From: Prosthecobacter sp. | Lineage (GTDB): Bacteria > Verrucomicrobiota > Verrucomicrobiia > Verrucomicrobiales > Verrucomicrobiaceae | Length of the DNA stretch: 7,020 nt | Assembly (NCBI GenBank): GCA_020216965.1 | Contig: JAIWOJ010000107.1 | Span: forward strand, 1-7,020 | Reading direction: 5' to 3' | Shown: positions 1-5,404 of the stretch, in pieces | Layout: the number at the start of each line of letters is the position of its first letter | Numbering within the stretch: position 1 is the first letter of the stretch | Made by a program: the position numbers and the translations under genes | Notes under the pieces: generated by a model | Told to the model about the DNA's origin: nothing | Database searches by the model: none | The model's input: the letters and a program-made list of their open reading frames with translations, nothing else

Positions 1-1
1 C

Positions 2-169
2 CTCCGCACCCGCAGCGCCTCGAACATTGAAAAGAGCACGGCCGAGATCGAAAAAGAAATCCGCAGCTCCGTCATTGCCGGCACCAAACGCGAATACACC
101 GCCGAAGAAGTCCAAGCCTGCAGCCTGGAGGCGATGCGGAACGGCGGAACCTGCGAGGCTTGCCAGTAG
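2..169 (+). CDS. nrdA: Ribonucleoside-diphosphate reductase, large (alpha) subunit, C-terminal fragment
   Basis: This is the 3' end of a gene entering from the left edge: 55 codons in frame 2, then TAG at 167-169. The fragment opens with LRTRSASNIEKST, which resembles the segment after the conserved TYY of class I ribonucleotide reductase alpha subunits (YYLRT...A....EKST). It closes with QACSLEAMRNGGTCEACQ. In this family the flexible C-terminal tail carries a CxxC pair, here C51 and C54 of the fragment, that relays electrons from thioredoxin or glutaredoxin to the active-site disulfide. The enzyme reduces ribonucleoside diphosphates to deoxyribonucleotides in the cytoplasm. A third cysteine (C40) precedes the tail, as I recall for other bacterial NrdA proteins ending in CEACQ. 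The catalytic barrel lies outside the window, so the class I assignment over class II rests on the tail alone. The downstream gene is convergent. Confidence 0.8.
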   Translation, partial: LRTRSASNIEKSTAEIEKEIRSSVIAGTKREYTAEEVQACSLEAMRNGGTCEACQ

Positions 170-172
170 AGT

Positions 173-208
173 CTGCGGAAATCGGCTTTAGGCCGATGCC
201 ATGCGCAG
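173..208. repeat. Hairpin in the nrdA/TSUP convergent gap
   Basis: ATCGGC (181-186) and GCCGAT (192-197) form a 6-bp stem around the loop TTTAG. An outer 5-bp stem, CTGCG (173-177) with CGCAG (204-208), can close it across an internal loop. It lies 3 bases after the nrdA stop in the gap between convergent genes. No T-tract follows on either strand, so it is not a canonical intrinsic terminator. The GGCTTTAG core resembles the repeat at 5405-5448, so it may belong to the same dispersed palindrome family. The rest of the gap to 276 holds only a weaker interrupted inverted repeat (GTGCA 224-228 with TGCAC 245-249). Confidence 0.45.
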
Positions 209-276
209 GATGGAAAGGGGACAGTGCAACGGTGATTTTGATCGTGCACCCCTGATCCTATGCTGCCGCAACGGCC

Positions 277-648
277 TCATGCCTTGCCCAGCCAGAGCAT
301 CCGTAGCCCGAAAACGAGCAGAACGAGGCCAAAGATGCGCGTCAGAGCAGCGTTGCTCATCGCGCGCATCCATTCTGCACCGAACCAGGCAAAGAGGGAG
401 GCAGAGAGGGCGGTGACGGCAGCCACCTTCCAGTCCACTAGACTATGGCGTGCATTTTGTGCGGTAGCCATGAGGGCCGTGGGGATGATGATGGCGAGGC
501 TGGTGGCCACGGCAGTCTTTTGCGGGAGCGCTAGCAGGGCGACGAAGGCAGGCACCATGACCACACCACCACCGACCCCACACAAGGCAGCAATGACGCC
601 CGCGATGACACCAATGCTGAGGCACTTGAGTAGGATGACGAAGCTCAT
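277..648 (-). CDS. Half-size TauE/SafE (TSUP) family membrane protein
   Basis: The product is about 123 aa and almost entirely hydrophobic, with roughly four membrane segments: residues ~5-40 (two segments, containing the glycine-rich CGVGGGVVMVPAF), ~48-63 (ATSLAIIIPTAL), ~72-90, and ~103-120. The GVGGG..MVP and ATS motifs are typical of the first repeat of TSUP transporters (PF01925), some of which export sulfite, sulfoacetate or other organosulfur anions. Full-length members have about 250-270 residues in two such repeats. Only one is present here, so the protein probably works as a dimer; this is inference from architecture. The upstream gene's TAA lies 6 bases before the ATG, in the same reading frame, with AAAAGGTG between, suggesting translational coupling. 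A GTG at 649-651 is an alternative start. The substrate cannot be read from the sequence. Confidence 0.8.
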   Translation of the reverse strand: MSFVILLKCLSIGVIAGVIAALCGVGGGVVMVPAFVALLALPQKTAVATSLAIIIPTALMATAQNARHSLVDWKVAAVTALSASLFAWFGAEWMRAMSNAALTRIFGLVLLVFGLRMLWLGKA

Positions 649-654
649 CACCTT

Positions 655-1155
655 TTAGAAGCCAGCACGCTGCATGAGCATGTCGAGCTGTTGCTGGAAT
701 TTCGGAATATCTCCTTTGGGCGGTTGATAGCCCTGCGGCGCACCACTGAGACCTAGGCGACCAAACTGGTCCAAATACCAAGCAGCGGATTGCCCATCGC
801 TAAAGGTCACTTTGCCTGAGATCAAGGCACCTGGGATAGCGATCTGGTCAGCGGTGAGGGTGACTTCTCGTCCCACAGCGGGCTCAGTTTCAGCCGCTGC
901 TGGTAGATCGATATCCTCAGCCTCCTCCTGATTCGTCTGCGGCTGCTGTGGGGGCGCTGGCTCGGGCTTGGCAGACTGTTCACGCGGTTTATCTTTGAGG
1001 CGCACGCCGATATCTAGCATGAGGAGACGAGCCTCTAGGTAGGTGAGCGAAATGCCAAATTCAGCCTTCAAACGGCTCTGTACATCATTGAGGGTGGCCC
1101 CCTCGGCAGCCCATTGCTCGACTTTGGCTAGTTGTTCTTGGGTCAGGTTGGACAT
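655..1155 (-). CDS. Conserved-looking hypothetical protein, two small domains with acidic/proline linker
   Basis: I do not recognise this 166-aa protein as a named family. It has no signal peptide or membrane segment and is probably cytoplasmic. Residues 1-55 are helical and begin LTQEQLAKVEQWAAEGATL; the pattern resembles a small helix-turn-helix-like fold, but no DNA-binding motif is clear. Residues ~56-95 form a low-complexity linker rich in Pro, Gln, Glu and Ala (PAPPQQPQ, EEAEDIDLP). Residues ~96-137 look beta-rich with well-ordered motifs (ADQIAIPGALISGKVTFSDG, then AAWYLDQFGRLGL). The tail (~140-166) is helical and ends FQQQLDMLMQRAGF. It starts 39 bases after the stop of the upstream exported protein, on the same strand, and is followed by the half-size TSUP gene after 3-6 bases. 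All three are therefore likely co-transcribed. No purine-rich ribosome binding site precedes the ATG. Coding potential is convincing; function is unknown. Confidence 0.75.
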   Translation of the reverse strand: MSNLTQEQLAKVEQWAAEGATLNDVQSRLKAEFGISLTYLEARLLMLDIGVRLKDKPREQSAKPEPAPPQQPQTNQEEAEDIDLPAAAETEPAVGREVTLTADQIAIPGALISGKVTFSDGQSAAWYLDQFGRLGLSGAPQGYQPPKGDIPKFQQQLDMLMQRAGF

Positions 1156-1194
1156 GGTTTTCAGTTCACAGGCGCACTGGATAGCCGCCGGGGT

Positions 1195-2100
1195 TCATTC
1201 CTTCATGGGGTCAGTGACGATTCGGGCCAGTTGGGCGGCTTTTTCGGAAAGTTTGGTGACCTGCTCCAGCGTCAGGCTCTCCGTCTCAGGCGTGCCCATG
1301 AGTGGCACAAGTTCATCCAAACCAGACCGTAGTGCCTTGAGGGCAGCATTTTCCTGGAGCGTGGGGTTCAGACTCGCAAGGCTGGCACTGTAGTATTCGG
1401 TAATGTCTGGCCGGATGAGACGCTTGGTCTTTTCAGGCGAGTAATGGTCCGCCACGCTACGGGTGGCGATCTCAAAGGCGCGCACCCACCCGCCAAGGCT
1501 GACGAGGTGCGCCATATCCACATCACGCAACTGGACCATCTCGGCCTCAACGTCGGCCTGCGTCAGGGCAAGTTCACCACGCAGCTTGTCCCACTGGCCC
1601 TCAATGCTGTGCTCAAAGAGGCTCTGGGTGTGGCGGTTCATGCGCTGCCCGGTGCCTAGCACTTTGGCATATTTGATGAGGGCACGGCCGACGTCTTCCA
1701 TCGCATCCACTTTTTCACACTGCACGATGAGGAACCCATCTGCAATAAGACTGCCCAGGCCCAGGGAAACCTGAATGCGGTCAGCAGGCGTCTTGCGCGT
1801 GATGGGTCGCTTCAGGGCATCGTAAGAAAGCTTACCAAGGCCATCAAGCATCTCAAAAAGCTTGCGGATGCTGGGGGTGGTAAATTCATTGACCCCAAAT
1901 TCCTCGCGCACATGCTCATCTCCCAGGAGGTCTTCAGGAATCTTAGCGCGTCCAGGTTCCTCTCCAGGCTTGGGGGGGACAGGCGGTGGAGGCACGGTGG
2001 GCGCAGGAGCCTGAGCCAGGCAGGCAGCAGCGGCCAAATAGACGCCAAAGAGCAGGCCGAGAGGGCGGCTGATGGCGCAGGAAATGCCAGAGGAGTGCAT
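1195..2100 (-). CDS. Exported hypothetical protein, helical, first gene of a three-gene unit
   Basis: I chose the ATG at 2098-2100, giving 301 aa, over an upstream TTG because it places a clean signal peptide at the N-terminus: Arg-containing n-region (MHSSGISCAISRPL), hydrophobic core (GLLFGVYLAAAACLA) and likely cleavage after AQA near residue 30. A proline-rich linker follows (PAPTVPPPPVPPKPGEEPG). The rest looks mostly alpha-helical and soluble, with segments such as QVSLGLGSLIADGFLIVQ, YAKVLGTGQRMNRH and ITEYYSASLASLNPTLQ, and no catalytic motif I recognise. LAAAAC is a poor lipobox, so periplasmic release is more likely than lipidation. No Shine-Dalgarno precedes the ATG, but a promoter-like pair sits directly against it. 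The two downstream genes lie on the same strand with small gaps (39 and 3-6 bases). The family is unidentified; gene reality is well supported by the signal peptide and length. Confidence 0.75.
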   Translation of the reverse strand: MHSSGISCAISRPLGLLFGVYLAAAACLAQAPAPTVPPPPVPPKPGEEPGRAKIPEDLLGDEHVREEFGVNEFTTPSIRKLFEMLDGLGKLSYDALKRPITRKTPADRIQVSLGLGSLIADGFLIVQCEKVDAMEDVGRALIKYAKVLGTGQRMNRHTQSLFEHSIEGQWDKLRGELALTQADVEAEMVQLRDVDMAHLVSLGGWVRAFEIATRSVADHYSPEKTKRLIRPDITEYYSASLASLNPTLQENAALKALRSGLDELVPLMGTPETESLTLEQVTKLSEKAAQLARIVTDPMKE

Positions 2101-2136
2101 GGGTAAAATGATAGGAGCGGATGGCGCAGATTTCCA
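2101..2136 (-). promoter_or_regulatory. Candidate promoter abutting the start codon (possible leaderless mRNA)
   Basis: Read on the minus strand, TGGAAA (2131-2136) and TATCAT (2108-2113) are separated by exactly 17 bases. They match the -35 and -10 consensus at 4/6 and 5/6. The -10 ends 7 bases before the ATG of the exported hypothetical protein, so transcription would begin at or next to the start codon. This agrees with the absence of any ribosome binding site there. It is inference from pattern only. Confidence 0.3.
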
Positions 2137-2297
2137 GTGAATGCAAACGCCGGTAGTGCGGGGTTTTTCTGCTACCAAGTGTCGTCCCTCCAAAGTAGGG
2201 CGGCTTAAAAGTGCTGCCTTCTGCGCGAAGTTTTTCCCGGAATTTGGCTTCGTTTAGCTTCCCATTTGACCGCTGCGGCGTAGGGCAGCATTGATCC

Positions 2298-2319
2298 GGC
2301 CCATTGGGCCACAGTGGCC
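2298..2319. promoter_or_regulatory. Two overlapping palindromes upstream of ahpC
   Basis: GGCCCATTGGGCC (2298-2310) and GGCCACAGTGGCC (2307-2319) are each perfect 6-1-6 palindromes. They share the central GGCC at 2307-2310, so only one can fold as a hairpin at a time. The element ends 27 bases before the ahpC ATG. A weak TTGACC (2266-2271) lies upstream without a convincing -10. The element could be an operator or a leader RNA structure. It does not look like an OxyR or Fur site that I can recognise. Confidence 0.35.
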
Positions 2320-2346
2320 TAGCCTGACTATCCCCCAAAAACTCCC

Positions 2347-2958
2347 ATGGAACTCCCTACCACCCCCGTCTCCGTCGGTGCCGTCGTGCCTGACTTTGAA
2401 ATGGAAACTTATGAGCCAGCTCACGCCGACTTTGGCAAAGTGTCCCTGGCAGACCTGAGGAAGGATGGCAAGTGGACCATCTTGGTCTTTTACCCAGCGG
2501 ATTTCACCTTCGTGTGCCCGACTGAGCTGGCAGATCTAGCAGACCAGCAGGATAAACTGGCTGACCTGGGTGCAAAAGTCATCGCCGTATCTACGGACAC
2601 GAAGTTTGCCCACATGGTCTGGCGCAATACCGAAGGGCTGATGAAGAATGTAAAATATACCCTGGCTGCTGATCCGACCGGGAAAGTTAGCCGTCTCTTT
2701 GGGGTGTACGACTCAGCCACGGGGCTGGCGCTGCGCGGAACCTTTATCATTAATCCCGAAGGTAAGCTGGTCTCCTCCGAAGTGAATTTTTACAATGTGG
2801 GCCGCGATGCATCTGAACTAGTGCGCAAAATGGAGGCCAATGTCCATTTGATGGCCAATCCCAGCGAAGCCTGCCCTGCGAAGTGGACTCCTGGGGCCAA
2901 GACCCTAAAGCCCGGCAAAGACATCGTGGGCAACGTCGCCTCCGTCATCGGCGGCTAA
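2347..2958 (+). CDS. ahpC: Peroxiredoxin, AhpC type (2-Cys)
   Basis: This 203-aa cytoplasmic thiol peroxidase reduces hydrogen peroxide, organic hydroperoxides and peroxynitrite. The thioredoxin-like fold carries the hallmark FYPADFTFVCPTEL with peroxidatic C57, T54 of the PxxxTxxC motif, and R130 in LALRGTFIINPEG. The resolving cysteine C176 sits in EACPAKWTPG. AVSTDTKFAHMVW and VGRDASELVRK are characteristic of AhpC; E. coli AhpC is 187 aa with equivalent Cys46 and Cys165. The GGLG motif of overoxidation-sensitive eukaryotic 2-Cys Prx is absent, which suggests a robust enzyme. The reductant is unknown, since no ahpF or thioredoxin reductase is in the window. Reduction by thioredoxin is a plausible alternative. 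The gene is monocistronic: it is divergent from the upstream operon across 246 bases and followed by a strong terminator. No Shine-Dalgarno is visible before the ATG (upstream bases CCCCCAAAAACTCCC). Confidence 0.95.
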   Translation: MELPTTPVSVGAVVPDFEMETYEPAHADFGKVSLADLRKDGKWTILVFYPADFTFVCPTELADLADQQDKLADLGAKVIAVSTDTKFAHMVWRNTEGLMKNVKYTLAADPTGKVSRLFGVYDSATGLALRGTFIINPEGKLVSSEVNFYNVGRDASELVRKMEANVHLMANPSEACPAKWTPGAKTLKPGKDIVGNVASVIGG

Positions 2959-2982
2959 TACCCCAGATCCTCCTCACTCCCC

Positions 2983-3017
2983 CGCCTGCTGTGCCATTGT
3001 GCAGCAGGCGTTTTTTT
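2983..3017 (+). terminator. Rho-independent terminator of ahpC
   Basis: CGCCTGCTG (2983-2991) pairs perfectly with CAGCAGGCG (3002-3010), and two wobble pairs plus one G-C can extend the stem inward. Seven T residues follow immediately (3011-3017). It begins 24 bases after the ahpC stop codon and separates that transcript from the DUF1080 gene. Confidence 0.92.
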
Positions 3018-3077
3018 GCCCAGTGTCAGCGATTTTTTGCGATGGCTGGTGCTGTCTGCTGACGTTTAGGCAGAGCC

Positions 3078-3701
3078 ATGATCCTCCGCAGCTTTTGCCT
3101 CCCACTACTTACCACCGCCCTCATCGCCCATGCTGATCCCGTCCCCCTCTTTGATGGCAAAACCTTTGCCGGCTGGGAGGGAGATATCGGCTCTGTCTGG
3201 CGGATTGAGGACGGTGCGCTGGTGGCAGGATCGCTAGAAAAGAAGCAGGAAAAGAATAACTTTTTGGCGACCACAAAGAAGTTTAGCGACTTTGAACTGA
3301 CGCTGAAATGGAAGCTGGAGGGAACAGAGGGTTTTGTGAATGGTGGGGTGCAGTTCCGCACCGAGCGCATCCCAGACCACCATGAAGTGTCTGGCTATCA
3401 AGCCGACCTTGGCAAAGGCTACGATGGTGCCCTCTACGACGAAAGCCGCAGGAAAAAGATGCTGGCACAGCCATCGCCCGAAGTGCTGGCTAAGGCACAA
3501 AAGCCTCTTGGTGAATGGAATGACTACCGCATTCGCGCGCAAGGAAATCGCATCCAAATCTGGCTAAACGGCGTGCAGACCGTGGACTACACAGAGGCTG
3601 AACCTGGCATTGCCACCACTGGCATCATCGCCGTGCAAATCCATGGCAATGCCACCTCCATCGTGCGCTACAAGGATCTGATGATTGAGGAGCTGAACTA
3701 G
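3078..3701 (+). CDS. Secreted DUF1080 protein (3-keto-disaccharide hydrolase-type domain)
   Basis: The 207-aa product has a signal peptide (MILRSFCLPLLTTALIAHA, cleavage near residue 19-20) and then a single DUF1080 / 3-keto-disaccharide hydrolase domain (PF06439), a concanavalin-like beta-sandwich. Family signatures are LFDGKTFAGWEG at the start, DFELTLKWKLEG, NGGVQFRTER, GYQADLGKGYDGALYDE, GEWNDYRIRAQGNRIQIWLNG and the closing IIAVQIHGNATSIVRYKDL. Members act on or bind sugars outside the cytoplasm, and some cleave 3-keto-glycosides; activity here is inferred from the family. Its length fits one domain with no extra module. The start is supported by the signal peptide and a weak AGG 7 bases before the ATG. 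It lies 60 bases after the ahpC terminator, so it needs its own promoter, which I could not identify. It is convergent with the sulfatase, which fits a polysaccharide-processing role. Confidence 0.88.
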   Translation: MILRSFCLPLLTTALIAHADPVPLFDGKTFAGWEGDIGSVWRIEDGALVAGSLEKKQEKNNFLATTKKFSDFELTLKWKLEGTEGFVNGGVQFRTERIPDHHEVSGYQADLGKGYDGALYDESRRKKMLAQPSPEVLAKAQKPLGEWNDYRIRAQGNRIQIWLNGVQTVDYTEAEPGIATTGIIAVQIHGNATSIVRYKDLMIEELN

Positions 3702-3747
3702 CCCTGCCTGGAAACACCTTCATCGTAGAATCCCAAAATCAAGGAGA

Positions 3748-3822
3748 GGCGGTTTTCAACCGCCGAGAGGGCGGTTACAAGCCGCCGATACTTTGCAGAA
3801 GGAGGGCGGTTACAAACCGCCC
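3748..3822. repeat. Array of three short GC-rich palindromes
   Basis: There are three variants of one hairpin. GGCGGTT-TTC-AACCGCC (3748-3764) has a 7-bp stem. GGCGGTTACAAGCCGCC (3770-3786) has 7 bp with one G·T pair. GGGCGGTT-ACA-AACCGCCC (3804-3822) has 8 bp. All have 3-base loops, and the start-to-start distances are unequal (about 22 and 35 bases). They fill the gap between the convergent DUF1080 and sulfatase genes, and the third contains the sulfatase stop codon. No T-tract follows. They look like REP-type elements that may act as a bidirectional transcription or mRNA-decay barrier; that role is inference. Confidence 0.75.
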
Positions 3823-5264
3823 TTCCTTGGGGGCGGCCAGTCGGCATGGAGCTGGGCGGCTAGTTGCTTCACGAGCTGTGCATGAGCGGGATCATTCGCT
3901 AGGTTTTTGGCCTCGGTTTCGTCGTAAAGCTCGATGCCGACGGGCTTGCCTTTGAGGTCGCGCCACTCGGTGTAGCGCCATTCAGGTGTGCGGATGCTGC
4001 GGCCCATGTAGGGTGGTTTTCCGGTGCGCAGGTATTGGCTGAAGACGGCCTTTTTCCATGGCTGGTCCGGCTTTTCGAGCAATGGGGCGAAACTGCTGCC
4101 TTCGAGATGCGGTGGCAGCGGCAGCGAGCACACGCTGGCGAGGGTGGGATAGAGATCAACGAGCTCGACAAGCGCCCGCGTGCGCTGTCCGGCACTTTTC
4201 ATGCCGGGAAGGCTCACGAGCAACGGCACGCGTGTCCCTTGCTCAAAGTTCGTCATCTTCGTCCACACGTCTTGCTCGCCGAGGTGGTAACCATGATCTC
4301 CCCAGAGCACGATGGCGGTGTTTTCGCGCAAACCGAGCCGATCTAACTCCCCGAGCACTTTACCGAGCTGCGCGTCCATGAAGCTCACACAGGCACGGTA
4401 GCCGCGGATAAGGTTGAGGGCCATGTCAGCAGGCACATCGCCAATTTCGGGCACAGTACCGTAGCTGCGCAGTTCGTAGTTGGTGTGAAACGCGGGCTCC
4501 GGGGCGTTTTCGGGCCGCTGGGCATTCGCTGGCATCTGGATCGACTCAGCCGGATAGAGATCCCAATACTTCTGCGGACAGGTGAAGGGCAGGTGCGGCT
4601 TCACAAAGCCGACGGCGAGGAAAAACGGCTTCGCTTTCGCCTTCAGCCGCTGAAGGGTTTCAACCGCCTTCGTCGCCGTTTGCCCGTCGGGATAAACTTC
4701 ATCTGGCTCGTTGGCGGCTTCAAAGGGCGCGGCACGAAGTTGTTTCGGCTGCTTGTCCTTTGGCAGGGCCTTGAGCCGCTTCACATAATCGAGCGATGCC
4801 TTCGTGAACCAATGTTTGTAAGGCTCGCCATGATACCACGCGGGCTCGCTCCATGATTGCGGATCATCACCAGGCTCGCGTTCGCTGTGGTGGAAGACCT
4901 TGCCGAGCGAGAGCGTGGTGTAGCCGTGGTTTTTGAAGTGCTGCGGCAGCGTGACCACTTCCGGCATCTGCGGGCGAAGAAAGTGCTGGTTGTCGAAAAT
5001 GCCTGTCGTGTCTGGCCGACAACCGCTGAGCACGCTATTGCGCGATGGATTGCAAACCGCGACTTGGCAGTAGGCGCGCTCAAAGAGCAACGCCTGCGAG
5101 GCGAGCTTGTCCAAATGCGGCGTTTTCATGTGCGCCGCGCCATAGCAGCCGATCTCCGGCCGCAGATCATCCACGGCGATGAAAAGGACATTGAGCGGCT
5201 TCGCTGCGAATGACGAATGCAGAGTGACGAATGACGAAAGGAGAAAGAGGAGCCATGAACGCAT
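3810..5264 (-). CDS. Exported arylsulfatase, iduronate-2-sulfatase-like
   Basis: This 484-aa sulfatase has a signal peptide (MRSWLLFLLSSFVTLHSSFA, cleavage near residue 20) and hydrolyses sulfate esters, probably on polysaccharides in the periplasm or outside the cell. Active-site elements are in the expected order. D32-D33 in IAVDDLRPEIGCYG bind calcium. C71 in VAVCNPSRNSVLSG matches the CxPSR signature and would be converted to formylglycine. K122 and H125 lie in GKVFHH, H224 in VKPHLPF, and D323-H324 in WGDHGYHLGEQDVW. RPDTT after the signature, GKVFH and KPHLPF are typical of the iduronate-2-sulfatase subgroup; the actual substrate is unknown. Maturation needs an FGE or anSME enzyme, not found here. 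Oddities: the signal peptide is encoded by short direct repeats, and the last residues (KGGL) and stop come from a palindromic repeat. No Shine-Dalgarno is visible; a 7-3-7 palindrome lies 24 bases upstream of the ATG. Confidence 0.95.
   Translation of the reverse strand: MRSWLLFLLSSFVTLHSSFAAKPLNVLFIAVDDLRPEIGCYGAAHMKTPHLDKLASQALLFERAYCQVAVCNPSRNSVLSGCRPDTTGIFDNQHFLRPQMPEVVTLPQHFKNHGYTTLSLGKVFHHSEREPGDDPQSWSEPAWYHGEPYKHWFTKASLDYVKRLKALPKDKQPKQLRAAPFEAANEPDEVYPDGQTATKAVETLQRLKAKAKPFFLAVGFVKPHLPFTCPQKYWDLYPAESIQMPANAQRPENAPEPAFHTNYELRSYGTVPEIGDVPADMALNLIRGYRACVSFMDAQLGKVLGELDRLGLRENTAIVLWGDHGYHLGEQDVWTKMTNFEQGTRVPLLVSLPGMKSAGQRTRALVELVDLYPTLASVCSLPLPPHLEGSSFAPLLEKPDQPWKKAVFSQYLRTGKPPYMGRSIRTPEWRYTEWRDLKGKPVGIELYDETEAKNLANDPAHAQLVKQLAAQLHADWPPPRKGGL
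5207..5238. repeat. Direct repeats within the sulfatase signal-peptide coding region
   Basis: CGAATGACGAA occurs exactly at 5207-5217 and 5228-5238, a period of 21 bases or seven codons. TGACGAA occurs three times (5211, 5225, 5232). On the coding strand this reads as repeated ATTCGTCA-type units and gives the repeated peptide SSF...SSF. Confidence 0.7.
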
Positions 5265-5287
5265 GACGGGGCGAGTGGTGGAGTTGG

Positions 5288-5304
5288 AGTCTAATCTTTA
5301 GACT
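5288..5304. promoter_or_regulatory. Perfect 7-3-7 palindrome upstream of the sulfatase
   Basis: AGTCTAA (5288-5294) and TTAGACT (5298-5304) flank TCT. The element sits 24-40 bases upstream of the sulfatase ATG, overlapping the likely core promoter or leader. TTGAGT (minus strand, 5317-5322) is a possible -35, but no good -10 goes with it. It is a candidate operator for sulfatase expression; the regulator is unknown. Confidence 0.35.
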
Positions 5305-5404
5305 GAACGCCATACCACTCAAAACGAAGACCATGGCAAAACAGGCTTCATGCGGCCGTAGGCGCAGGAAAAATCATCGCCAGGCTGGGATGTGGAGAGT
5401 ATTC

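Noticed and set aside
170..276. Small RNA or riboswitch between nrdA and the TSUP gene
   Set aside because: Only modest hairpins are present, with no promoter, no T-tract and no recognisable aptamer motif.
260..658. Plus-strand open frame of 132 codons opposite the TSUP gene
   Set aside because: The minus-strand product has clear TSUP motifs and membrane segments, while this frame gives an Ala/Met/Thr-rich product with no domain.
2101..2193. Upstream TTG extension of the exported hypothetical protein
   Set aside because: It would bury the signal peptide behind 31 residues of unlikely sequence; the ATG at 2098-2100 gives a standard export signal.
1943..2338. Minus-strand open frame of 131 codons spanning the gap before ahpC
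   Set aside because: It overlaps the exported protein's signal-peptide region in another frame, and its composition (Arg, Pro, His, Trp) is not protein-like.
3748..3822. Three similar repeats resembling a minimal CRISPR array
   Set aside because: The units are short self-complementary hairpins with unequal spacing (about 22 and 35 bases) and internal variation, and no cas gene is nearby. REP-like elements fit better.
4035..4381. Plus-strand open frames of about 100 codons inside the sulfatase gene
   Set aside because: They lie opposite the conserved sulfatase domain containing WGDHGYHLGEQ and have no independent support.
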